From an uncultured Alphaproteobacteria bacterium (GTDB lineage: Bacteria > Pseudomonadota > Alphaproteobacteria > Micavibrionales > Micavibrionaceae), in contig CAKTCH010000115.1 of the NCBI GenBank assembly GCA_934538895.1, positions 1-5,657 on the forward strand: a DNA stretch of 5,657 bases, read 5' to 3'. The notes under the pieces were generated by a model, which was not told the DNA's origin, ran no database searches, and saw only the letters and a program-made list of their open reading frames with translations. The position numbers and the translations under genes are program-made. The number at the start of each line of letters is the position of its first letter. Within the stretch, counting starts at the first letter, position 1. Of the stretch, positions 1 to 5,355 are shown one piece after another.

Positions 1-336
1 GATCTGATGAAGGCGCTGGTCCTGCTGATAGAGAAGGGCGAAATCGGCGAATGTTATAACATCGGCACGATTGAAGAATATAAAAATATCGAAATCGCGA
101 CCATGATTTGCGACCTGTTCGGCTTGAAAACGGCGGATCATATTACGTACGTCACCGACCGCCCCTTTAACGACGCCCGTTACGCCGTCGACTGGTCGAA
201 GATTTCCGGGCTGGGCTGGTCCCCGCAATCCAGCCTGCGCACGGAACTGCCCGCCATCGCGTCATGGTACGCCGCCCATTACGACCTTTATGAAACGGCG
301 CCCGTCGTCAGACGCCCCTTGCAAGGGGCCGCCTGA
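1..336 (+). CDS. Nucleotide-sugar 4,6-dehydratase (RmlB/TGDS/RHM-like), 3' end only
   Basis: This is the C-terminal 111 residues of an extended SDR whose start and catalytic Rossmann half lie upstream of the window. What is visible is the substrate-binding end of the dTDP-glucose 4,6-dehydratase family. It shows YNIG at 19-22 followed by the conserved Asn29 (the family pattern YNIGxxxExxN), DRPFNDARY at 53-61, LGW at 71-73 and WY at 89-90. Family members convert an NDP-glucose to the 4-keto-6-deoxy sugar using bound NAD+ in the cytoplasm. Typical bacterial RmlB carries RPGHDRRYA at the diagnostic site. The RPFNDxRY form seen here recalls the eukaryotic TGDS and plant RHM UDP-glucose dehydratases, so the nucleotide (dTDP or UDP) is uncertain and I give no symbol. 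The reading frame is open from base 1. The stop (334-336) abuts the next ATG directly, implying cotranscription with the membrane protein downstream. Family assignment is strong; substrate is inference. Confidence 0.86.
   Translation, partial: DLMKALVLLIEKGEIGECYNIGTIEEYKNIEIATMICDLFGLKTADHITYVTDRPFNDARYAVDWSKISGLGWSPQSSLRTELPAIASWYAAHYDLYETAPVVRRPLQGAA
314..329 (+). promoter_or_regulatory. Perfect 16-bp palindrome containing the Shine-Dalgarno site of the next gene
   Basis: GCCCCTTGCAAGGGGC is a perfect palindrome at the end of the dehydratase gene. Its right arm holds AAGGGG (323-328), which is the ribosome binding site for the ATG at 337 (8-base spacing). In RNA the GCCCC and GGGGC arms can pair and hide that site until a ribosome finishing the upstream gene opens it. 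This would give translational coupling across the stop-to-start junction. The palindrome is seen directly. The coupling role is inferred, and the sequence also encodes ordinary residues (RPLQGA), so chance is possible. Confidence 0.4.
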
Positions 337-1887
337 ATGGAAGGCAGGGATCGTTTTATACGCTTCCTTATGCTGCTGCTCATGGCCGGGCTGCTGGGTG
401 CATGGTTTCATGTTTACGCCCAGGCCTATACGGCGGCGGACACTTTATGGCTGGCCGAGGCCGCCGCGCGGTTTCTGAACGGCGAACGCATGGCCGCCGC
501 CTATTACGACCCTAATCCGCCTCTCAGCGTTATTTTATACGTTCCGCCCGCTCTGGTGACGCAGTGGGGGCTTATGCCCGTTCATATGAGTGTGTTTTAT
601 TACACTCTTCTGATACTGGCGCTTACATCCCTGCTTTTATACAAAACACTGAAGGCCGCTCCGGGCAGCGATGAACAAACGGCATTCCTGTGCACGTCAG
701 CGTTCATCATCGCCAACACGGTCCTGACCGGCATCACGTTCACGGAGCGGGACCAGATTCTGGGTATGGCGTTGTGCCCCTTTGTCCTGACACAGGTTTT
801 TATTACGAAGAGATGGCCCCTGCCGCGCTGGCTGTTTCATACGGCGCTTTTTCTGGGGGCGGTGCTGGTGCTGCTCAAGCCCCATCACGGGCTTTTGCCC
901 GTGCTTATCATCCTGCACCGTGCCCTCACGCAAAAACGGCTGGATGTGTGGAAAGACGCCGATTTTATTTATCTGGCCTGTTGCACAAGCGCCTATCTGG
1001 TTTTGTGCCTGACATACTTCAGCGATTATACGTTTGGCATCCTGCCGGATGTCCTGTCGCTTTATTCAAAAACGGCCACGCCGGTCATCGTCCAGTATTA
1101 TGCTCATTATGTGCTTATATTCGCAGGCGTCATGGCCGCCGGTTTCCTGCTGAACGGGCGGAAGCCCTCATGGCCCGGTACATTCCTGCTGGCCTGTGCC
1201 GTTATCGCCTTTATTGCCTATGCGGCGCAGATGCGCGGTTATCATTACCATATGTTGCCCGCCGTTATGTTTTTTGCCATGGGCCTGGCCTGTACGATCA
1301 AAGACACGGCGGTGCGATTCCTCGATGCGCGTTACGCCATGCCTGCCGCGCTGGTGGCCGTTATGGCGCTGGCCCTGCTGCATTACCCCCTGATGCGCAC
1401 ATTTCCCACGCATGAACAATATTATAAAGATATGCCGATCAGCGGCATCGTGCGCCAATGTCCGGCCCCCTGCCCCTTTTTTATGATGAACGACACCATG
1501 GAGATCGTTCACCAAACGGCAGCTTATAATGACCGCCCGTGGGCATCCCGCTTTCCCTCCGTCTGGTTTATTCCCGCCATTATCAATCTTCTGGGGGAAG
1601 GAAGGGTGGAGGAAGCCACGGCCCTGAGGGATAAATACGGCAAGATGGTGGGCGAGGACCTGGCCCGTTACAAGCCGAAGCTGGTTTTGCTGGCTGAATT
1701 CAAGGTCACCCGCAGAGGGACCATCAACTTTTCAAAATTCTTTTCCGCAAATCCGGAATTTCGTTCAGAATGGGCAAAATACCGGCTGGCCCAGAGGGTG
1801 ACGATCGATCAGGGCGTCTATTTCCGGGGCACGGCACAAGACAAACATAAACCCATGACCTATCAAATATATGAAAGGATCGAGTGA
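337..1887 (+). CDS. Polytopic membrane protein, putative GT-C glycosyltransferase (copy 1 of a paralogous pair)
   Basis: This 516-residue integral inner-membrane protein has roughly 10-12 hydrophobic segments between residues 7 and 351. A soluble tail of about 160 residues follows, which I place in the periplasm. GT-C like features are an acidic residue in the first external loop after TM1 (AADTLW, D35), the YYDPNPPLS motif at 56-64 (compare the HPPL-type motif of GT39/PMT_2 proteins) and a charged FTERDQ at 135-140. Other segments shared with the second copy are KPHHGLLP 181-188, QMRGYHYHMLP 298-308, CPAPCPFF 375-382, HQTAAY 392-397 and WASRFPSVWF 402-411. Such enzymes usually move a sugar from a polyprenyl-phosphate donor to a glycan, lipid or protein outside the membrane. 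The ATG at 337 has AAGGGG at good spacing and directly follows the dehydratase stop. I do not recognise a named family; the transferase role is inferred from topology, motifs and neighbours. A polymerase-like or other membrane role is the alternative. Confidence 0.8.
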   Translation: MEGRDRFIRFLMLLLMAGLLGAWFHVYAQAYTAADTLWLAEAAARFLNGERMAAAYYDPNPPLSVILYVPPALVTQWGLMPVHMSVFYYTLLILALTSLLLYKTLKAAPGSDEQTAFLCTSAFIIANTVLTGITFTERDQILGMALCPFVLTQVFITKRWPLPRWLFHTALFLGAVLVLLKPHHGLLPVLIILHRALTQKRLDVWKDADFIYLACCTSAYLVLCLTYFSDYTFGILPDVLSLYSKTATPVIVQYYAHYVLIFAGVMAAGFLLNGRKPSWPGTFLLACAVIAFIAYAAQMRGYHYHMLPAVMFFAMGLACTIKDTAVRFLDARYAMPAALVAVMALALLHYPLMRTFPTHEQYYKDMPISGIVRQCPAPCPFFMMNDTMEIVHQTAAYNDRPWASRFPSVWFIPAIINLLGEGRVEEATALRDKYGKMVGEDLARYKPKLVLLAEFKVTRRGTINFSKFFSANPEFRSEWAKYRLAQRVTIDQGVYFRGTAQDKHKPMTYQIYERIE

Positions 1888-1894
1888 CAGCATC

Positions 1895-2701
1895 ATGAGC
1901 ATCGTCGTCGTCGGAAAGAACAGCATGATGGGCCGGGAGATGCAAAAGCATTTCTCCGGGGCCGGATGGACGTTCCTGACGCATACGGAGGCGCAGTCCG
2001 ATGTTTCATGGGCTCATCATGCGCAATGCGTGATTAATGTCGCATTTTCACCTTTTTTGCGCCATCATGAATATGAGGCGGATCAGGATATAGACCTGAA
2101 ACTCGCGCGGACCATGGGGCCGTCGTGTCATTACATCATGGTCAGCTCGCGGGCGGTTTACGGTTCCGGCGTCAGCAACCGCTTGTTTGAAAAGGATATG
2201 CCCCAGCCGCAAACGCCATATGGGCGGAATAAATGGCGTATCGAAAGGCAGCTTTCCGATATCTGCGCCGATCGCCTGACTGTCGTGCGTTGCGCCAATG
2301 TGTTCGGCCATGAATATGGCCGCCGCAGTTTTTTCGGCATGGCGCTTACAAATCTCAGGAATATGAACCGGATCGTTTTCGACATAAACCCGGACGTCAG
2401 GCGCGATTTCATTGCCGTGTGGCATGTGGCGCGCGCGCTCGGGGTAATGGCGCGCGCGCCCAGAGCCGGGCTTTATAATCTTGGCTCCGGCTATGCGACA
2501 CCTTGTCAGGATATCGCCTCATGGATTATCAAGGGATACGGCAAGGGCGAAATCGTTTCCACCAGTGACGAACGGCGCGACGGTTTTTATCTCGACATGG
2601 AAAAAACCCATGATGTTTTTAAACTGCCACCCATTACGCCCGCCATGCTGGCGCAGGACTGTTTTGATTGCGGCAAAGCCTTAAGAGAGATCCCGGCATG
2701 A
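1895..2701 (+). CDS. Extended-type SDR: NAD(P)-dependent sugar epimerase/dehydratase/reductase-like protein
   Basis: This 268-residue cytoplasmic Rossmann protein probably acts on a nucleotide sugar. It begins with the beta strand MSIVVVG and a nucleotide-binding loop G7-KNSMM-G13. The catalytic set is Ser85 in VSSRAVYG (83-90) with Tyr109 and Lys113 (YGRNK), in the order and spacing of GalE-type enzymes. RRDFIAVWHVARA (169-181) matches the RDFIxVxDVAxA pattern, and LYNLGSG (193-199) matches the YNxGSG substrate-loop pattern. Oddities are a Ser in place of the middle glycine of GxxGxxG, and a length below the usual 300 or more residues. An in-frame ATG at 1871 lies inside the previous gene and has no Shine-Dalgarno site. 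I prefer 1895, which starts right at the first beta strand, although its AAAGGA (1874-1879) is 15 bases away and so weakly placed. With a 4,6-dehydratase in the same operon, a 4-keto reductase or epimerase step is plausible. The exact reaction is unknown. Confidence 0.83.
   Translation: MSIVVVGKNSMMGREMQKHFSGAGWTFLTHTEAQSDVSWAHHAQCVINVAFSPFLRHHEYEADQDIDLKLARTMGPSCHYIMVSSRAVYGSGVSNRLFEKDMPQPQTPYGRNKWRIERQLSDICADRLTVVRCANVFGHEYGRRSFFGMALTNLRNMNRIVFDINPDVRRDFIAVWHVARALGVMARAPRAGLYNLGSGYATPCQDIASWIIKGYGKGEIVSTSDERRDGFYLDMEKTHDVFKLPPITPAMLAQDCFDCGKALREIPA
2428..2460 (+). repeat. GC-alternating inverted/direct repeat inside the SDR gene
   Basis: GGCGCGCGCGC (2428-2438) and GCGCGCGCGCC (2450-2460) form a possible 11-bp all-GC stem around an 11-base loop. 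The 12-mer TGGCGCGCGCGC also occurs as a direct repeat at 2427-2438 and 2448-2459. The run encodes a small protein echo, VARAL then VMARAP, at residues 178-189. No T-run follows, so it is not a standard terminator. Confidence 0.6.
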
Positions 2702-4269
2702 GTAAAAAACCTTTTTTTATAGAGCTTCCCGATAATAAGGCCGACCTTGTGAATTTTGCATTCTGGGCGTTATTGGCCTATGCGCTCTATACATGGTTTT
2801 CAATCCAGATTCAGGTGAATATCACCGCTGATACTTTCTGGCTGGCCGAGGCCGCTGAAAGGCTTTTGCGCGGCGAGACGGCAAGCCAGTCTTATTACGA
2901 CCCTAACCCTCCGTTAAGCATGATCTTTTACATTCCGCCTGTTCTGGCAACGGCCACGGGGTGGATCAACCTGCATAACGCCTTGTTTTTTTATACGCTA
3001 TTATTCGCATCGGGAGCGGCACTGGCTACTTATCGCGTGCTGCGCACCGTACCGGGACTTGAAAAAACTACCGCCATAGCGGCGGCATCTGCCCTGATAA
3101 TCGCCGCCACGGTCATGGCTTCCAAAAGCTTCACTGAGCGCGACCAGATTATCGGCATGTGGCTGGTGCCGTTTGTACTCACGCAACTGGCGCTTACCAA
3201 AGGCTGGCCGGTTCCCGCGTGGCTCAGGCACTTGATATTTTTCACGGGCACTTTTCTGATACTGATTAAACCGCATCACGGCTTATTGCCCACATTATTG
3301 ATCCTGCATCGCGCCTATACGCAAAAACGCATATCGGTGTGGAAAGACGCTGATTTTCTTTACCTTGCCGCAGGCGTTATTGCATACGCAGCCATTCTGC
3401 TACTCTATTTTTCCGATTTCCTGTATGTCGTGTTGCCGGATATATGGCAGCTCTATGGTCATGAAAACACCAAATTCGTATTATACCGCGCAGGCTATTA
3501 TGCCCTGCTCTGCGTGGCGATCCTGTTGTTTGCCGTTATGGTGGGCAGAACATCGTGGCTGCCTTACTTTTTCCTTTGGGCGGCCCTTATCAGCCTTGTT
3601 CCCTTCGTCGTACAGATGCGCGGCTATCATTATCAGCTTTTACCAATGGTAACGTTCTTCTGGTGCGGTATGGCGTTATTCGGCAAGGAGCTATTCCAGC
3701 GTTACATGTCTCCCGTTCTCGCCTTGATGCTGGTGACGGCAGCGATGACCGTTATCGCATTCATCGCCACACCTTCACGCCTGCACGCCGTTACAGCCAT
3801 GCAATATCCAGAGCTGCCGCTAGCCAGGGCTTTGACCGATTGCCCGGCACCCTGCCCGTTCTTTGTCATCAACAATCATATCGAGATCACGCACCAGACG
3901 GCAGCCTATACCGGCAAGGAATGGGCTTCGCGCTTTCCTTCGCTCTGGTTTCTCTCCGGACTTCATCGTCTGCAACAAGCCAATCCGGCTGAATATGAAC
4001 GCCTGCGCCACAAATACGAGATCATGTTAGCGGAAGACCTCAATCGTTATAAGCCGCGCTACGTCATGGTGGGCCGGTTTACCTTGCAGGGTGGTATGGA
4101 TTTCGATCTGTTTGAAACGTTCGGGCAGGAGGATGACTTTCAGAAAGCCTGGGCAGCGTATCGCCCGCGGCCTGATCTTGTGATTAATCAAGGGCTTTAT
4201 TTCCCCGATCAAAGACATTTCAGAAACCTTAAAATCACCTACAAGGTGTTTGAGCGGAAACCCGATTAA
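2698..4269 (+). CDS. Polytopic membrane protein, putative GT-C glycosyltransferase (copy 2 of the paralogous pair)
   Basis: This 523-residue inner-membrane protein is paralogous to the product of the gene at 337-1887. Residues 41-250 align to 31-240 of copy 1 without gaps at about 55% identity by hand count, and conserved blocks recur to the C terminus. Shared motifs are ITADTFWLAEAAE (42-54), YYDPNPPLS 67-74 region, FTERDQ 145-150, KPHHGLLP 191-198, VWKDADF 214-220, QMRGYHY 306-312, CPAPCPFF 382-389, HQTAAY 399-404 and WASRFPSLWF 409-418. The N-terminal cytoplasmic leader is about 10 residues longer than in copy 1. The start chosen is the ATG at 2698, overlapping the SDR stop as ATGA, with GAGAG (2685-2689) 8 bases upstream. 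A TTG at 2668 would extend the protein by 10 residues but is less likely. Nine leucines use TTA, against three in copy 1. A second sugar transferase with a different donor or acceptor is the simplest inference; no named family was recognised. Confidence 0.8.
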   Translation: MSKKPFFIELPDNKADLVNFAFWALLAYALYTWFSIQIQVNITADTFWLAEAAERLLRGETASQSYYDPNPPLSMIFYIPPVLATATGWINLHNALFFYTLLFASGAALATYRVLRTVPGLEKTTAIAAASALIIAATVMASKSFTERDQIIGMWLVPFVLTQLALTKGWPVPAWLRHLIFFTGTFLILIKPHHGLLPTLLILHRAYTQKRISVWKDADFLYLAAGVIAYAAILLLYFSDFLYVVLPDIWQLYGHENTKFVLYRAGYYALLCVAILLFAVMVGRTSWLPYFFLWAALISLVPFVVQMRGYHYQLLPMVTFFWCGMALFGKELFQRYMSPVLALMLVTAAMTVIAFIATPSRLHAVTAMQYPELPLARALTDCPAPCPFFVINNHIEITHQTAAYTGKEWASRFPSLWFLSGLHRLQQANPAEYERLRHKYEIMLAEDLNRYKPRYVMVGRFTLQGGMDFDLFETFGQEDDFQKAWAAYRPRPDLVINQGLYFPDQRHFRNLKITYKVFERKPD

Positions 4270-4321
4270 TTTATCATAATGCAGGAGATTTTACGTTAAT
4301 CCCCCGTTAGCTTTCCACTAT

Positions 4322-4350
4322 TAGAATTGAAGCTTTCTGACGCTTCTCTA
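4322..4350 (+). repeat. Interrupted inverted repeat overlapping the candidate promoter
   Basis: TAGA-att-GAAGC (4322-4333) pairs with GCTTC-TCTA (4342-4350) across an 8-base loop, leaving a 3-base bulge on the left arm. It overlaps the -35 element and reaches the -10. It could be an operator-like dyad, a weak hairpin at the end of the upstream transcript, or chance in AT-rich sequence. Confidence 0.3.
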
Positions 4351-4354
4351 TCAT
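4327..4354 (+). promoter_or_regulatory. Candidate sigma70-type promoter for the phosphoesterase-photolyase unit
   Basis: TTGAAG (4327-4332, 4 of 6 matches to TTGACA) is separated by 16 bases from TATCAT (4349-4354, 5 of 6 matches to TATAAT). Transcription would begin near 4361 and give a short leader of about 25 bases carrying the Shine-Dalgarno site. It sits where a promoter is expected, in the only gap between the two gene groups. It is judged by eye from consensus matching only. Confidence 0.4.
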
Positions 4355-4375
4355 TCGACAGGAACAATATCCCGC

Positions 4376-4380
4376 AGGAG
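4376..4380 (+). promoter_or_regulatory. Shine-Dalgarno site that fixes the phosphoesterase start
   Basis: AGGAG lies 6 bases before the ATG at 4387. This is close to ideal and decides against the upstream in-frame TTG at 4327, which would add 20 residues unlike the family N terminus and lies within the candidate promoter. Confidence 0.75.
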
Positions 4381-4386
4381 ACTTGC

Positions 4387-5355
4387 ATGACAGCCGCCGC
4401 CAAAATCCTTCCCGAGCCGAACAAGAAATACCGCCTGATCACGCGCAGCGACATGGACGGGCTGGTATGCGGGATTATCCTGAAGGAACTGGGTCTGATC
4501 GACGAAGTGACTTTCGCGCACCCGAAAGACATGCAGGACGGCAAGATCGCAGTCAGTGCCCGCGATATCAGCACCAACCTGCCTTACGCCGAGGGGGTTT
4601 ACCTATGCTTCGACCATCATGCCAGCGAGACGGTGCGCATTGGCGGGAGGAAAGAGAACCATATTATCGATGTAAACGCACCTTCGGCTGCGCGTGTGCT
4701 TTACGATTATTTCGGCGGCAAATCGAATCCACAACTGGCGCGCATCAGCGACGACATGATGAAAGCCGTGGACAAGGCGGACTCTGCCGCCTTTACCCGT
4801 GAGGACATCCTCGACCCGCAAGGCTGGGAACTGCTGAGCTTTATCATGGATGCGCGCACAGGCCTGGGCCGTTTCCGCGACTTCCATATCTCCAATTATC
4901 AATTGATGATGGAGCTGATCGATTACTGCCGCGAATTGCATTCGATCGAAGAAATACTGGAAATGCCGGATGTAAAGGAGCGTGTCGAGATCTATCACGC
5001 ACAGGCCATTAAAGCACGCCAGCAAATCGAAAGCTGCTCGCAGATCAAAGGCAACCTGATCGTGCTCGACCTGCGCGAGGAAGAGAATATCTGGGCCACG
5101 AACCGCTTCGTGATCTATGCGCTGTTTCCCCAGTGCAATATTTCGATTCATGCCATGTGGGGCAAAGGCCAGCAGAATACGGTGTTCGCCACCGGCAAAT
5201 CGATCCTGAACCGCACCAGTAATACCCACGTCGGCAACCTTATGCTTAAATATGGCGGCGGCGGGCACGAGGCCGCCGGCACCTGCCAGATCGATAACGA
5301 TAAGGCCGATGCCGTATTGCAGGAACTGATCGCGCAGATCAACAAGGACGGCTAA
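4387..5355 (+). CDS. DHH/DHHA1-family phosphoesterase (exopolyphosphatase-type annotation)
   Basis: This complete 322-residue soluble, presumably cytoplasmic enzyme belongs to the DHH superfamily of metal-dependent phosphoesterases. The N-terminal DHH domain shows the metal-binding SDMDG at 21-25 (D22, D24), the name-giving DHH triad at 76-78 after a hydrophobic strand (VYLCF), and VDKAD at 128-132, a likely fourth metal-site motif. The C-terminal DHHA1 substrate-binding domain ends in GGGGHEAAG at 290-298. Family members (RecJ, NrnA, PPX1-type exopolyphosphatases) cleave phosphodiester or phosphoanhydride bonds using Mn2+ or Mg2+. This one lacks the usual NrnA signature near the N terminus, so nano-RNase activity should not be assumed; polyphosphate, cyclic dinucleotide or oligonucleotide substrates all remain possible. 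The length is normal and all key residues appear intact. Its TAA overlaps the photolyase ATG (TAATG), so the two are probably cotranslated, and it likely has its own promoter in the preceding gap. Confidence 0.92.
   Translation: MTAAAKILPEPNKKYRLITRSDMDGLVCGIILKELGLIDEVTFAHPKDMQDGKIAVSARDISTNLPYAEGVYLCFDHHASETVRIGGRKENHIIDVNAPSAARVLYDYFGGKSNPQLARISDDMMKAVDKADSAAFTREDILDPQGWELLSFIMDARTGLGRFRDFHISNYQLMMELIDYCRELHSIEEILEMPDVKERVEIYHAQAIKARQQIESCSQIKGNLIVLDLREEENIWATNRFVIYALFPQCNISIHAMWGKGQQNTVFATGKSILNRTSNTHVGNLMLKYGGGGHEAAGTCQIDNDKADAVLQELIAQINKDG

Larger units (their letters stand above)
4270..4386 (+). other. Intergenic region between the sugar operon and the phosphoesterase/photolyase unit
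   Basis: This 117-base gap is the only substantial non-coding stretch. It is more AT-rich than the flanking genes. I see no stem followed by a T-run, so no convincing intrinsic terminator for the upstream operon. GCAGGAGA occurs twice (4281-4288 and 4374-4381). The second is the working ribosome binding site of the downstream gene; the first has no useful start codon after it. Confidence 0.6.

Noticed and set aside
588..607. Inverted repeat GAGTGT...ACACTC in the first membrane protein gene
   Set aside because: Only six to seven base pairs inside coding sequence, no T-run and no link to a start or stop; expected by chance.
690..1415. A long + strand open frame of 241 codons inside the first membrane protein gene
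   Set aside because: It is a shifted frame of a gene with clear paralogue support, rich in Arg/His/Ala/Gly as out-of-frame GC-rich DNA usually is, with no recognisable motif or ribosome binding site.
2668..2697. TTG start at 2668 for the second membrane protein
   Set aside because: The ATG at 2698 gives the common ATGA overlap with a well-placed GAGAG. The extension would only add ten residues of the SDR's out-of-frame tail.
1..4269. A complete dTDP-L-rhamnose (rmlBADC) operon
   Set aside because: Only a dehydratase end and an atypical SDR are present. No RmlA, RmlC or clear RmlD signature is seen, so the final sugar cannot be named.
4270..4326. Intrinsic terminator for the sugar operon
   Set aside because: I found no strong stem followed by a T-run; CCCCC at 4301-4305 has no matching G-run nearby.
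4327..4386. TTG start at 4327 for the phosphoesterase, adding 20 residues
   Set aside because: The ATG at 4387 has AGGAG at 6 bases, and the extra residues overlap the candidate promoter and do not resemble the family N terminus.
4603..5268. A 221-codon minus-strand open frame opposite the phosphoesterase
   Set aside because: It lies wholly opposite a gene with intact DHH and DHHA1 motifs, shows no family motif, and is typical of antisense shadows in this base composition.
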